From Trichobilharzia szidati (lineage: Eukaryota; Platyhelminthes; Trematoda; Strigeidida; Schistosomatidae): a stretch of 64,000 bases of DNA. Where the stretch lies: NCBI GenBank assembly GCA_944472155.2, contig OX235271.1, forward strand, positions 22,761,710 through 22,825,709. The letters are read 5' to 3'. This document shows, in pieces, positions 35,208-47,660 of the stretch. The notes beneath the pieces are model-generated. The model saw only the letters and a list, made by a program, of their open reading frames with translations. It searched no databases and was not told where the DNA came from. Made by a program: the position numbers and the translations under genes. The first letter of the stretch is position 1. Each line of letters begins with the position of its first letter.

Positions 35208-35450
35208 CCTTTACGTTCCCAGTGGAACATAGGGGGCTTCAAGGTAGAGACTTGAAGTTTCAATAGCAGTGGTGTTTATTTTTACGGGATAGGGATGCAC
35301 TTAGCCTTATACCAAACCTCGCCTCTTCACCAGTCTTATTACTGGCTTAGTGAGGTAAAGAAGTGCATCTGTGGCCGGGGATCGAACCTCAAACCATATG
35401 AGGCGTAGTTGACGAGCATTCTACCTCTGTGCTACAGTTGACTGTTATAC
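35208..35450 (-). repeat. SINE-A
   Basis: Minus copy: 3' end at 35208 (complement of GTTCCACTGGGAACG), body (CTCACTAAGCC complement) and tRNA head with box B complement GGGATCGAACCTC, ending near 35450. Confidence 0.72.
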
Positions 35451-35757
35451 ATACTTCATACTCTTTCCTTTTCTTACTTGTTTGTTTTACACTCAGAAAG
35501 TGACCCCACTGGTTTAAGCACTTGTTTTTCAACCAATAGGTACTAGGGTTCGAACCCTATCCTATCATCATAGTCTGGTCACAATTAGACATCCAATCAT
35601 GATAACTGAATTCTAACCAATCATAGATGTAGGCGAAGTGTTAAAGCGCGAAGTTTAAAATTAAACATTAACCACACATACTACATTGTTATTAAAAGAT
35701 AAAAGAAAAGCATATGTATTGAATCTCACGTAGATATTCAATACATCTTCTTCTTAC

Positions 35758-35904
35758 TTGAGAATTTTGATTGATAAATACGCGAAGAGCAGAGAATGTA
35801 TGTCGTATAACATGATCGGATGGATTGTTCGATAGAATGGCGACATAAGTTTCGAGTAAGCACCGAAATACTGGATCACTGGGTTTACAACTATTCAACT
35901 CTGA
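35758..35904 (-). CDS. DOCK7: DOCK exon 8 visible (49 codons)
   Basis: A 147-base exon in phase 0 at both ends, acceptor AATTTTAG, donor GTAAGA. Product SELNSCKPSDPVFRCLLETY then VAILSNNPSDHVIRHTFSAL then RVFINQNSQ. It aligns with the DOCK7 stretch containing a Leu-Gln-His-Cys-Phe motif, one of the helical repeats of the central region. The adjacent intron (35905-43695) is 7.8 kb and heavily invaded. Confidence 0.92.
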
Positions 35905-35999
35905 CTAAAATTAGAAAGGGAAAGATGAGGTGGGGAAAAAGCAAAAAAAAGGCAAAACATTTTTATGATTACAAAATAAAAATGAACAAAGAAAATTTG

Positions 36000-37000
36000 A
36001 ACAACAACAACATAATACTTTGATAAAGCTATAAGCATTAAATAGCGAAACGTCAGTAAAAGCAATATCGTTTTGTTTTTCATTCCTTGGGAAATACAAA
36101 ATAATAATTATAATAAACAACAACAACAGCAGCAAAAGGGTTCACAAACAAAGAAACAAAGTTAACAGAAAAGAAACTGAAAACAAACAAGCAACCAGCC
36201 AATTTAAGATGATGGATGAAATATATGCTGCATCAAGAGTGTCAGAGCTTAGTGATTTCTATCCCACAAGATGCATAGTCATTCTCGCCTTTCTCCTGCA
36301 CCCTACCCTCCCACACAACTGCCGTACGTCTGTCTATGAAATCAATTTAACAAATATATTCTCTTAATGAATGAACAGTTGTTATTAACTTGGAAGATAA
36401 TTCCACCCAAGTATATATGGGTGTTGTGTTTTAAAAAAAATCATAATATACAACTGAGAATTCAATAGTGTTAATCATACATCTATCTGACATACACACG
36501 CACACACACACACAAACTAAGCAGATCACTTGATGACTAGTTCAATGCTTGTTTTGTTGTCTAAACATTTCACCACTCCTTTTCAGGTTAGTCTCACGTG
36601 TATTTTATACATATATATGTATGTATGTGTGTGTGAATATGTATCACTCAGATAACAAGTCTAATATCCCATGTCAATCTGACCCAGTATGAATGGTAAC
36701 TTTCGCAAATAAATCCTGATGTATAACTGTTATTTTCTAATGCATATAAAGTGATGCAGACAGAGTTTTTTGTGTGGAAGTAATTCAGTAACTACATGGT
36801 ACTATCCACACGTACTACATACGGTATAATATGGATCATCTGAAAAAGCCTTTGGATACTATCTGATTATTGAACTCTCAGTGGGTGAAGGTGCACAATA
36901 CAAATTCAGCAAACTACAGTGTTAGAAGTTAAGTGCACAGATACAAAGAATAAAACTGAACTGTTAACGAAGGAGTGCAAGATTATATGAACACTAATTG
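36000..37000. other. Intron stretch, no element recognised
   Basis: AT-rich; CA/TG simple sequence at 36490-36515 and 36620-36640. No exon seen in either strand. Confidence 0.55.
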
Positions 37001-37004
37001 ATTA

Positions 37005-37255
37005 GTTACAGGAATTCATGATGAGCTGACATCAGTTAGAGAACCATTGGAAAACCAGCACCGGAGTGCTGGAAAGCCAGTCGTTTTGTCCTAGTGGTTG
37101 GGACTCTCCCACAGCAGTACGTACCCACCGTCAGGGCTAGAGCTCAGGACCTTCCAGTTACAAGGAGAACTCGCAGCCCATTCAGAAGTCATTGGGATCC
37201 GATCTGATGGCCAGTTCATGAATTCCAACTTCTGCTGGGCTGGTTGTCAAAGTTA
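37005..37255 (-). repeat. SINE-B
   Basis: Minus copy beginning ATTGGTTACAGGAATTCATG at its 3' end; tRNA-like centre complement AGGACCTTCCAGTTACAAGG. Confidence 0.65.
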
Positions 37256-37789
37256 CTTGTCCTTTATGCATTCTATCTGGTCGTCTGATCTTCTGTATCA
37301 AGTGAAGGAGGCAGCTGTTCATGTGTAGGTCTCTGCAGTAGCCTATAAGAAGTAGTTTTCCTGATCAATCAAGTCTCTGTGAACTGTTTAAATGTACTGA
37401 CTTGACAGAGGCATTGAAATCTCGGATTCTACTTCTCTGCCTAAGTGCAGTAAATTTCCACACTGATTTGAGACTAATTCAAGTCTGTTTAACTTTTCCA
37501 ATCTCGGCTTTGTTGAATTATCTGACATCTTAGAAAATTAAGGATACACTTTGTATACATTTGAGCCTAGACTACCATAAAAATAATCTAACCGCATGAA
37601 AATATACACATATGATAGCAAAACATTAATCTCTCCTCTAGAGACAACAGAATTTACCAGCTAAAGTAAGCATTTGAAGCATTTCAAAGGCCTATTTTCA
37701 CCAATGAAAAAAATGTCCATGATGACTAGATATTACCACAAAGTAGATTTACTACTTAAATAGAATAGCAAAAATAGCAAAAAGAATAG

Positions 37790-38460
37790 CAACAGCTCGA
37801 TCCTCGAACACCTTGTCATCTCTGGACATCGAGCACCCCCACATGAATGCTTCACAGTGTTACACAGAGTCCCTCAATATCGTACAAAGGGACTTCGGAT
37901 TCGCCATCTGTACATAGCTGAAGCATTAGCTATTCGAGATCTAAAACCGGACCTCTGCATACAAAAGCGATACATACATTCTCTTGCCTTACCATGGCCA
38001 GAGTAAAATTTCTTATCACAATTTTGCTTCTTTCCTTTACTATGTAAGTTCACTATTATTACCATTATTATTATTTTATTTTATTAATACTTTTATTATC
38101 ATTTTGTCCCCATCATCCACATTTTATTACCACTCTATTACTGTTTATTAATAACATTGTTTCCCATACATATTTTATACAAAAACACTTTATAGCCTTT
38201 CCACTAGTTCCTGTCCATTTTACACGAGATTATTGATTATTCACTATCTCACACTTATTACGTCATGCCAACTTCTGTCTCCTTTCTAACTTACAATTAG
38301 TCATCCCTTCTTACACCTTACATTATGTAATACAATTTTCCAAGGACAAAATTTACCATTATCTGATTGGTCTAAAGTATTTCTTTGTTAATTATAATTA
38401 CGATTGTACAGCTCTTGAAAATGAATCGTCGAAAAGAAAATTTTCTTCGCTGTTTGTGCC
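37790..38460 (+). mobile_element. PLE GIY-YIG C-terminus with 3' terminal repeat
   Basis: SSILEHLVISGHRAPPHECF, TVLHRVPQYRTKGLRIRHLY, IAEALAIRDLKPDLCIQKRY and HSLALPWPE then a stop at 38006. The 3' UTR runs to 38400-38455, where CGATTGTACAGCTCTTGAAA and TTTTCTTCGCTG mark the PLE terminal repeat seen elsewhere. Confidence 0.8.
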
Positions 38461-38639
38461 TTTTACTTAAATAGTAGTCAGTAAGCAAAAGTGTACACAA
38501 AAAAACACGACCGAAATACGTACTACTGACTATTCACACAGAGATAAGAAAAAGTTATGTTATTCACATTAGCATAGATAGGTATTGCTTAAGACATTTA
38601 AAATGTCAGTGTACGGTGTGAGATATAACAGCTTTCAAG

Positions 38640-38910
38640 TATCTGAAAAGATTTCATCATGAGGTGATATCTGTTAGAGAACCATTTGGAAAATTTGAGC
38701 TTTTGGTTACACCACAGGATGATACTGCATGCTGGGCTCTCCTCGTAATAAGCAGAGGTAGGTATGTTAGGTACTACTGAAAACGAATGCCCAGTCGATG
38801 GGTTTATCATTATGTGAATGAGTTTCAAACTAGGCTGATGAAACAGCTGTCCAGTACTCCGGGTGCTGGTTTTCCAATGATTCTTTGACCAGTCAGCGCT
38901 CATGAAGAAT
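38640..38910. repeat. SINE-B inverted remnant
   Basis: Left arm ATTTCATCATGAGGTGATAT (minus) and right arm GACCAGTCAGCGCTCATGA (plus) around a short unrelated centre. Confidence 0.55.
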
Positions 38911-38969
38911 CTGGATTTCGAAAAAGACGTATGTCTAATATCACAAAAACTCTAAAACTTACAGGGGAA

Positions 38970-39830
38970 AACCAACAAACTAGCTGAAGAGATAGGCAGC
39001 GAACACAGGACTCCAAGAGAACATAGAGACAACGGACGTTTATGTTCATTTACTCTTATTTTGAATGATCCGACGTTTGACGTCGGACACTCAGAACAAG
39101 ATATTTTGTAAATTACATTACTACTTTTATCCATATTTTTACTGAATCTTTTAATTGATTTATTTTTTTCTAATTAGACTCGTTGGTTTTATCGTGAGTG
39201 GATGAGCTGAGTGATAATTGTGGAATCTCTAAGAATGTGTAGTTTTTCCATATAGCGTCATTTTTATGCTGCCATCTGTTACTCTTTGTACTTTGCAGTC
39301 TAACATAGGCAGTTCCCCAATTTCATTCCCTATTGCCGTAGTGAATTTGATTGAGTCTAAATGACTGTTGCTTATGTGTGAGAAGAATTTCTCAATATCA
39401 TTCTATTTCATAATTAACTAACGTGTCATCTACATTTTATTGGTGACCTGAATGGTTTAAGTGCATTCTCTTCCCAAAAATCTAAAAATAATTCAGCTAT
39501 TATTGGTGAGATGGGCGATCCCATGGCTACTCCTCCTTCATTTTGTTGGTATATTTTTCCTTCAAATGTAAAATATGTTGTTGTTGTTAGACAGAATTCA
39601 ACCCCTTTTATTATCTCTTCTACGGATAATTGTGTCCTGCCTTTTAGGTCATTATCTCCGTCTAGTCTCGTTTTCAGTGCAACCATGGTCATTTGAATGG
39701 GTACTTTAGTAAAGAGACTGTTTACATCAAAGCTGACTTGTATTTCTTCTTCCTCTAATTTGGTACCTTTCAGTCGTCTCACTAATTCAAATGAATCTTC
39801 TAGCTTTGAACTGTCTCTTGTTGGTCTTAA
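38970..39830 (-). mobile_element. PLE reverse transcriptase palm and finger, with decayed endonuclease
   Basis: From 39782 down: MRRLKGTKLEEEEIQVSFDV, NSLFTKVPI (RT motif A), ARLDGDN-type helix, EFCLTTTTYFTFEGKIYQQN and EGGVAMGSPISPIIAELFLD (motif B). It continues frame-broken to a YKISCSECPTSNVG relic of the GIY-YIG domain near 39110-39060. This is the only PLE palm in the window. Confidence 0.82.
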
Positions 39831-40379
39831 TATTATGAGTACAAATCAGTAAAAGTGTGAATTAAAAAAAAAATTCCAACAGTTGGTGTGATCACGGGTA
39901 GTAAATTTTCCACAAAATATTACCAAAAACAAAAACTTATTGTGTGTAAACTATTGAAATATAATTATAATTTATTTGGTATACGTCAAATATGAAAATA
40001 CAATCATTCGCATAAATTTTGATGAAATTACTCATAATACAAGTGATGAATCCATTTTTAGCCCTTTTAATATTAATTAACATTTGTGAAACTACGATAC
40101 CAACATTAATAATACGAAACATTAGCCTACTTATAATTTTGTAAGTAGTTCAAAAAATATTTTGAATAAAGAGAGAACGAACATATTTGTAGGATAATAT
40201 GAGCTCGTTCTATTTCATGGATTGTCGTCTTCAACCGCTCACATCCTAAACAAAATCGATTATAAGTTGCAAAATTTCTGAACATACTTTTCTACAATGA
40301 CTTCAAGTTATAGACAGAGAGCATATGCAACTTAATTCCAAAGATGATATAAGTAGACGAACTATTCAGTGCTAAAGGA

Positions 40380-40710
40380 GTAACTATTTATATTGGCCGT
40401 ACTCAGAAGGCTTTCTCCATGAGCGCACGCGAACATGTACCTGAATGGTTGAGTAAAGGGGTAACCAAATACGCAAACAGTGCAGTATTAGCCCACATGG
40501 AAGATACTCGACACTCGATAAAACTTGACCAGGCGTTCTCAGTTATTTACCGTGTTCCTGGTAATCTATCGAGAGGAGCTCGATTACTTCTTCTCTCAGT
40601 AGCTGAAGCGGTTGCAGTCAATAGCAGAACACCGGCTGTTTGTATACAGAAGAAGTATGTTCAACCACTATGTTTACCTTGGCCTACAATAAAGCCAACA
40701 AATCCTCTAT
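40380..40710 (+). mobile_element. PLE GIY-YIG domain tail
   Basis: YIGRTQKAFSMSAREHVPEW, LSKGVTKYANSAVLAHMEDT, AFSVIYRVPGNLSRGARLLL, VAEAVAVNSRTPAVCIQKKY and VQPLCLPWP. The frame is open from about 40390 to the stop at 40710; the Cys-x-Cys is lost upstream. Confidence 0.82.
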
Positions 40711-41306
40711 AAACATTAGCACTTTAAATTCCTAGCACAATTTCTTTTCTTTTCTTCTTCTTGTATTCCTTTGTTTCATTGACAAACGTTCATTTCTGAC
40801 CTTTTACGACTTCATGACCTTTCTTATGATTTCTATCACCTTAGGTTTAAGTAATGCTTTTCTAACTTGTTATCATATTCACAAAATCCTGTTCATTTCA
40901 TTATTATTTGATAATCGTTCACCAGTAGTACTTTTAAGTTTACACCATATCATCGTTGTTATTTTACAATTATTATTATTATAATAAATAGTGACCCTTG
41001 ATTTTACGTCTAGTCTATCCCATTTTTCGGTTTATTTTTCTGTGGTATTCATATTGTCTCACACACCACTGATTATACTCACCCTCGAAACCTGTTGACC
41101 ATATTTTTATCATTAAATTATTTCATCTCATTTTCCCATATGCTCATTGACTGTACATATATTAAACCATGATATAAAACTGACTATTGTTCCATCCCAT
41201 CCATCTTACTTATACTTGTTCCACAATACACATTTCTGATATGATTCTAATTTGCCTTTACTGGCTGGCTATTGTATGCTTAAATTAATTAATGGATTTA
41301 TAATTG

Positions 41307-41351
41307 TAGAGCCTGAAGAAGAATTTATTGAAACCACAATTGTTCGCTCTA
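41307..41351 (+). ncRNA. Hammerhead-like ribozyme fold in PLE 3' region
   Basis: A 45-base type I arrangement: stem I TAGAGC/GCTCTA (6 bp, 41307-41312 with 41346-41351), core CTGAAGA, a weak stem II, GAAA at 41330-41333, an imperfect stem III, and the cleavage triplet TTC (41343-41345) directly before stem I. One extra A follows the core. Known context: minimal hammerheads occur in PLE terminal repeats. Activity is not shown. Confidence 0.6.
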
Positions 41352-41757
41352 AATATTTTGTTCTCAACTACTTATATCATAATTACTGAAGAAGAGTAAA
41401 ATTCAAATTTGGCTTGGAAACAAGCATGGACTAGAGACAAAATACAAGATAGAACAACACAGTGAATTTATACATATTGTGATGGAGAGTTCAGGAGGAT
41501 GGCGGGGACTGGGGTGAACAGTGACGTAAAATTATAAAATAGATAAAGCAATTTAATTTAGTAGATTTGTTACCTTAATAGTGAGTCGTTCAACTCAGTG
41601 AGTGAAAATCATAATCAAGATTGAGTGGAATATTATGCAACAGAAATATAAACATAACATAAATTAACATTGTTGTGTTCCATCCTTGTTTCCAAGTGAA
41701 ATCTAAACTCTATCGCTTTGTCTAATTATTATCTTTGAAATAAATATTTACTCCTTT

Positions 41758-43186
41758 TGTGATGAGAGCCGGCTGAAAGCCAAAATTGTAGACAACAACA
41801 ATTTACGTGTGTGTGTTTACGTCCCGAATCGGAGTCATGAGAAAAAACAATAACAAACCTCAACCTTGAGGAACTCACCAACCAATCACAGCAGACTTAA
41901 TGTGTGCAAATACGATTCGCAGATATATGACTTAACTTTCTGAGAAACGGCAACAAAGAGATGACACAGAATAACCTTCAGCAGGAAAACAACCCATCAG
42001 AAGACGTTGCTTCTCTGATAATAATAATGTACATAAAAATCCATAAATTCATGGATAATCCCCATCCAGGCATTAATGAAAACAAAACACGTAGATCAGC
42101 GAAGAGTCTCTTTTCGGCGAATTCATCTTCTTAGCTGTACAATCGCAAATATATATGCATTGTTTTGTATGTATGTGTACATTAAGTTTGTCAAACAAAG
42201 TTACAATCGGTTAAGGTTAATTTTAACTAAACCAGTGAAGGTTGGTAATACAGGTCAAGAAAATTAAGTGTTAGTGAAGCTAGGGTAGTAACAAAGCTGA
42301 TGAGTTGTCACAAACAGTTGTTAAAAGAAGTTATGCAATAATAATATGAATATTTTGATGAGTGAGTTTTACTCAGGATGCACATAGAAACAAAGTAGAT
42401 AATACGAAACTATGTAAGAGATCTAAGTGAATACAAGAATTATAAGCAACTAAGGAACAGACAAAGAAACACAATTAAGTTATCAAAATAAAATAAAAAT
42501 AAAAACTCAAAAAATAAAAACATTGTTACCATGAGAGTAGAAGTGGTTGAGTAATCTTCTTTTGTATGCACAGCTCCGGTTTTTCCATGTGAATGGCTAG
42601 AGCTTCAGCGATACAAAGGAGACGAAACCGTATTGCCTTTGACATGTTGTTCTTGACTCGGTAGATTACTTTGAAGGAGGCGTTTGTTGAAATGCAATGA
42701 TCAGTGCTGACCAGGTGTTCAATTATCGCACTCCTTATTGCACCAGTATTGCCTTTTCGCAACCATGCTGGATAGTGTTCTTGAATCCTCTTGGACAGGA
42801 TGCGCGTCGAACGACCGATGTACCTGGCTCCACAGCAGCAGGTGAACTGGTATATGCACATAGAAGTGGCCAGATGCAGGATCTTGTCCTTAAGGTTTCT
42901 GCAGATTAGTGGGCGACTGGAGAACACTATTCTTAACGTTGCTGCAAAGAATGTTCTTCTCAGAGATGATGTGATCCTTCTCTTGAGAATATCGCTTGCT
43001 AAATCTCCCTTGAAATCCAAGTTCATGTAGATTTTCTTTTTAGGCGCAGTCAAAGTTTCGTTTTTCCGAATTATTGGTTTCATATATTTGACAAACTTAA
43101 TGTACACATCCATACAAAATCCATAAATATCTGTTGATTTTCTGAATAAACGATCTGTTGACTGGCCCTTGTCGTCTGTCGTTGCA
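41758..43186 (+). mobile_element. Solo LTR (family L), copy 4, split by a PLE
   Basis: Starts TGTGATGAGAGCC, ends CTGTCGTTGCA; flanked by CTTT on both sides. Left LTR part 41758-42050, right part 43116-43186, with the PLE insertion between. Confidence 0.85.
42051..43115 (-). mobile_element. PLE insertion with 13-bp TSD, GIY-YIG frame open
   Basis: 1,065 bp flanked by perfect AAAATCCATAAAT repeats (42038-42050, 43116-43128). The frame 43113-42526 is open for 195 codons: IYMNLDFKGDLASDILKRRI, SSLRRTFFAATLRIVFSSRP, CIYQFTCCCGARYIGRSTRI, EHYPAWLRKGNTGAIRSAII and AEALAIHMEKPELCIQKK. The 3' end carries GCTGTACA.. and TCTTCGCTG PLE-end motifs, and a 33-bp inverted repeat joins both ends (42163-42197 with 43081-43115). 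Confidence 0.88.
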
Positions 43187-43695
43187 CTTTAACACTAAAT
43201 AATTGTCTACTTACAATTATGTTGCCTATCTATAACTTGAAGTCGTTGTGGAAAGAAAGTATGTTCAGAAATTTTGCAGCTTATAATCCATTTTGTTTAG
43301 GATGTGAGCATGAAATAAAACGAGCTCATATTATCCTGCAAATATGTTCATTCTTTCTTTATTCAAACTAATAAAGGGAACCAGTTGTATGAAATCCAAC
43401 AACTATCGTTTATTAGTGAATATTAGGTAGGTGGCGATGGCCTAGAAATTACAGAATTCCTCAGTTCTTTATAATAAATAAAGCCTCAACACCCTCCCCC
43501 CTCAGCTCACAATGAGTTTTAGCATCAATGAGAACGTAAAAAAAGTGGTGGTGACATATTTAAGAATTACACTGAGTAGAAACAGTTCACTCACATAACT
43601 AGTATACCAAAAAAAAGTGAGTTAGGGAAACCAGTTTTAAAGAATTAATTGAACACCAACAAAGGAAAAAAAAAAAACAACAGAAATAGGCTTAC

Positions 43696-43784
43696 TTTAA
43701 AAACTGTTGCGAATGTACTCAAAATATCTAATATAATCATACTTGATTCAGTTGCCAAATTAGCTTTCAATAACACCTTCATTT
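43696..43784 (-). CDS. DOCK7: DOCK exon 7 visible (29 codons)
   Basis: An 89-base exon, acceptor TGATACAG, donor GTAAGC. It starts with two bases that make Lys with the preceding A. The product MKVLLKANLATESSMIILDI continues LSTFATVFK. The Ala-Thr-Glu-x-x-x-x-Ile-Leu-Asp core is a strongly conserved DOCK-C segment just before the armadillo-like central helices. Ends in phase 0. Confidence 0.92.
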
Positions 43785-43959
43785 CTGTATCAAACAAAAA
43801 GAAAGACAATAAATAAAATTTTAAAAAATGGAAAAGTTTAATTACAAGAACATTGAACAATCCTCATATAGAATCAAAGTCTGATGATCTATACAACCAA
43901 ATAGGAATCTTTAGTCTACTTAATTATTATCGTTATTATTGCATTAATATTCTTCCCTT

Positions 43960-45345
43960 GGGTTCCGCGAAAAGAACACAGGGCATCAAAAATACATCTC
44001 CATTCTGTTCTATTCTCTGCAATTCTCTTCATCTGGGTCCACTATTTTTTCTATAATCTCTCATCTCCTCCTCACCGCACGATCTCCTCCAATGTCATCC
44101 TTGATGTGACGACCCCCCACTCGTCGCTTCCCATTCGAGTTCCACTCGAGTGATGGCCTACATTGAGCGCAATGTCATTCAACGGTCTCCTCAACGTGTG
44201 CCATCCAATCCATCCCAATTTCGTTCTACATATTTCTGGATCAATAGATTCTTGATTGGTTAGTTCCACTACAGAGTTTCTTGTTGCTGATTCTTTCTGG
44301 CCAGCCAGCAATTCTATCTTCAATATGGAGCCAACGAAGGGGGTAGCTGTTGATAAACCTCTGCAATCGCCTGTTGGAAATGCTTTTCGTGAAGTGCTAG
44401 CCAAGTTTCTGACCCATATCGAACAGCTGACTGACGGACTGACTGACTTAACATTTATGTTGGAAATCCGAATCTTGTTCGTTGTGCTGGAGAGTGCAGA
44501 GGATTTTCAAACCGATTTCAGAGTGATGAAGGTGTGACTTGCATTTCTGATTCTGGCTGGCTTTGAAATCTTTATCCGTTCTGTCTGCCTGTAGTCGAAA
44601 TAATGATTTCTAGATAAGTGAAGGGAGTAACCTCTTTCAAATTGCTTTCGTTAATAGTGGTTGCAGCTGTTTATCGTTGCTCTTGGTTAGTTGATTATTT
44701 TCATCACCTCCATCTACTCTATATTCACCTGTAGCTCTGTCTTCGCTGCCTACTTCCTCTGCCAGTTTGTTGGTTTTCGCCTGCCTGCAAGTCTTCGAGT
44801 TTGTGTACATAGACATAAATCATCCATGCGCGAAATCCACATCTTCAAGAGTCTTCTTATCGGTGGTCCAACGTATTCCTGTCTTCTCAACCCCCACAGT
44901 CTAACGCATAATCCAGTGTCCACCATAATTAGGAATATCATCGGTGATAGTAGGCGGGCAGTCTGGTCTTACTCCTTTATTCACTTCGACAGCTTCGCTG
45001 AGTTTTCTGTTGTGAATCACCTGACACGTGCCATTGTCATATTGTCAGCTGTTGAATGAGGTTGATAAAGACTTGACGTACGCCGTAGTGTTGAAATAGT
45101 TTCTAAATTACTTCTCCATCAACGCTGCCTTTTCGAAGTCAATGAAGTTGAGGTAGAGGTTTGACTGCAATTCTATGTTTTGTTCGATAACGATGCGTAG
45201 ACTTGCAATTTGATCAGCATGTGATTTGCCTTTTCTCAATCCAGTTTGTTCCGGTGGGCGGAGTTCTGCACCCAGTGCATCATCCAGTCTCCTGGATGAA
45301 GTGATGAAGAACTCAAACCTTATGACCGACTAAATAAATAACGAT
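43960..45345 (-). mobile_element. RTE-type LINE, RT to 3' end
   Basis: Minus strand from 45345: LGAELRPPEQTGLRKGKSHA, DQIASLRIVIEQNIELQ, LYLNFIDFEKA (RT motif A region), frame-broken palm, SSALSSTTNKIRISNINVKS, then ASTSRKAFPTGDCRGLSTAT and CRTKLGWIGWHTLRRPLN, ending near 43960 with the family 3' hairpin region. Fills the intron between exons 6 and 7. Confidence 0.8.
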
Positions 45346-45456
45346 CCATTTTCCAGACCAAATAAGTTACAACTCTACAGTTTGAAATTGTTAATTTTCT
45401 ATCATTAAACTGTTAATTATCATTCCAGTTATTATCAAGTACTATCTTGTTTTATG

Positions 45457-45692
45457 AGTCGATGGTTCAGCGGTAGAACGCTCATGAACCAAACGTCCCT
45501 CATATGGTCCGGGGTTCAATCCCCGACAACGCGCGCACTCTTGAACATGACGAAGCTGGTAATAAGACCTGTAGAGAGGGAAGAATGGGTGTGAGGCTAG
45601 CAACCCCACCCTGCATAAAAATAAAACCACTGCTACCAAGACTTCAAAGCTTTAGCTTGAGGCCCTATGTTCCACTCGGAACGTTAAGATAT
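45457..45692 (+). repeat. SINE-A variant
   Basis: tRNA-like head of different acceptor sequence (GAGTCGATGGTTCAGCGG, box B GGGTTCAATCCCC), SINE-A body and 3' end TTGAGGCCCTATGTTCCACT. Lies about 110 bases from the exon 6 donor. Confidence 0.72.
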
Positions 45693-45799
45693 ATATATGA
45701 GATTAAGATAAGGCTAGGAAATCTAGACAGATATTCTGTGAAAAATCGGAGGTAAATTGTTTACAGGATAGAACAGAATATTAATTTAGCAATATTTAC

Positions 45800-46005
45800 T
45801 TGGAATATCCTCTGCAGTCTGTCCAGAGAAATCATGAGAATTCTGCTTAGATGAATCATTCTGTAGACTTTTACCTACAGGAGTAGTTCTTCTACGAGCA
45901 GCAGCAGCAGCGGCAACAGTATTCCCAGCTAATGTATTGCTGATATTGAGCAGATTACCACCACCAATACCACCAGTTCGACCAACACCACTACGACTTA
46001 TATGT
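45800..46005 (-). CDS. DOCK7: DOCK exon 6 visible (Gly- and Ala-rich)
   Basis: A 206-base exon, acceptor AATTTAG, donor GTAAAT. It encodes HISRSGVGRTGGIGGG, then an alanine run followed by RRRTTPVGKSLQN and ends SGQTAEDIP plus one base. In vertebrate DOCK-C proteins this place holds a basic, poorly conserved linker. The GCAGCAGCAG-type tract behind the alanine run is a trinucleotide repeat, so length may vary between isolates. Confidence 0.87.
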
Positions 46006-46494
46006 CTAAATTATATTGAACAAAATAAGAAATTACACATTATTTGTTCGTTCATCGAAAGACAGGTAACATAATATATAGTGCAAGATATTGGGTTGTA
46101 ATGTTATATACCCCTAATTTCCTCTAATATTGAAACACCTACACTTCGCAGGTTAACCCGTGTCAAAGGCTAACACTGGTTTAAACCAATTGGCTACTGA
46201 GGTAATCAAGTCTTCATCAAATTGATGGGAAAACCACTAGAGCGTAACCTTATGCAACAAATAAAACTAGCTGTTTACCCGCTCGGATGAATCCTTCTTC
46301 TGCTTTCCTTCTCGGGGGCTGTGGTGGAGGGGAGCCGGTGGGGACCGAAAGCAACTGGTACTCTATCGAGTGACTTATTCCGCTTTGTATGGAAGCGAAA
46401 TGGTACTATTATTATTATTATATCATACAAATGTAAATAGAGTCATCTGCAGTCATCGACAAAGAATTATCGAGATCCCAGATATTTGTAGATA

Positions 46495-47345
46495 GTTAGA
46501 AAGTTGATCTCTGAGGAAATCTCAGCACGGATACAGAGGGTTAGTTTCGCATGTGCCAGTTCACGCCGTCTCTGGCTTAGTAGACGTGATATCCAGCTGG
46601 CCATCGACCAAAGGACGTGTGTACTGCTCAGTAGTCCGCTCCGTCCTCCTTTATGGCTGTCAGTGAGACCTGGCCATTGAGAGTAGAGGATATGAAAAGG
46701 CTGTCTTTGCTTCTGTGTGTCTGTGTTCTATCTCCCGTGTGAAGTGGTATAGTAGAGTGAGCAATATTGAGGTTAGGCGTGGGTCGAGTGCTAGGTAAGG
46801 AGGGAAGGGGAATCAACAGACGAGGCTGTGAAGCTACATCGACTGAGATAGTTAGGACATGTGCTACGCATACATGCCTAACCATCGCCTTCCTCGACGG
46901 AAAATGTTAGCTGACATAGAGTCAGGTTGGAAAAGAGTTAGCTAGTGGTGGTCAAACCAAAACATGGCTTCATCACTCAATGAAATCCACAACAGTTAGT
47001 TTAAGCCAGCCACGTAGGAAAGTGTAGACTTCCTGGTTGGGGTCCTCGGGACGGTAAAAACCAATGAAGGCTGGAGACAATCGGTGATATGGCTCAAAAT
47101 CGTTCTCAATGAATAACGCAGATGCATCCACTCCTTGTGACTTATAATACCCAATGAAACTATATTGTTCTTCGTTATTACTATTCCTTTTGTCTCATAT
47201 CCCTGTCTACTGTCTCTATTATGCATTTCTTCTACTTTCTTCTCTTGCTTTGTGTGCTCAACATGGAGGGAGTGTGGCGACTCGAGCTGCTGCACATCAG
47301 TGCAAAGTTCTTTGTGAAAAACAAACAAACAGACAGATAGTTAGA
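46495..47345 (+). mobile_element. LINE-2 3' part
   Basis: Frame-broken match to 2338-3232 from the DEISARIQ segment to the 3' UTR (TGTGTGCTCAACATGGAGG, GTGCAAAGTTCTTTGTG) and an AAAC/AGAC tail at 47318-47340. Confidence 0.76.
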
Positions 47346-47660
47346 AAGCCTTAAAAAATAAATACTATGAAGCACTGGTCTACTCTTTTGAGTAGCCATA
47401 AGATTTGTAGTTCTTCAAACTCACACTATATATAGATTCAAATTCATAGTTTTTAGAGTATTCATAAGGCTAAAAATACCAGGACTGTTAGTTTAATCCA
47501 ACTAGCTGAAACTGAATTATGTGAATTCCTCGAATGATTTATGAAATTAGAGCAAATGAGGCATTAGATTTCAATTTAATCTACAGAGGAGTGAAATCAC
47601 TTTTAAAAATTGTATTAGTTTGCTGTATATTATATAGTAGAAATCAATTATTATTATTGT

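Larger units (their letters stand above)
40155..43372. mobile_element. Outer PLE with inverted terminal repeats, later invaded
   Basis: About 170 bases at 40155-40330 are inverted at 43205-43372 (shared TAGGATAATATGAGCTCGTT and CTTCAAGTTATAGA blocks). Inside lie a GIY-YIG tail (40380-40710), a 3' UTR with a hammerhead-like fold (41307-41351) and the LTR at 41758-43186. Same layout as 32085-34455. Confidence 0.75.

Noticed and set aside
44691..45059. Plus-strand 122-residue protein
   Set aside because: Antisense of the RTE element on the minus strand.
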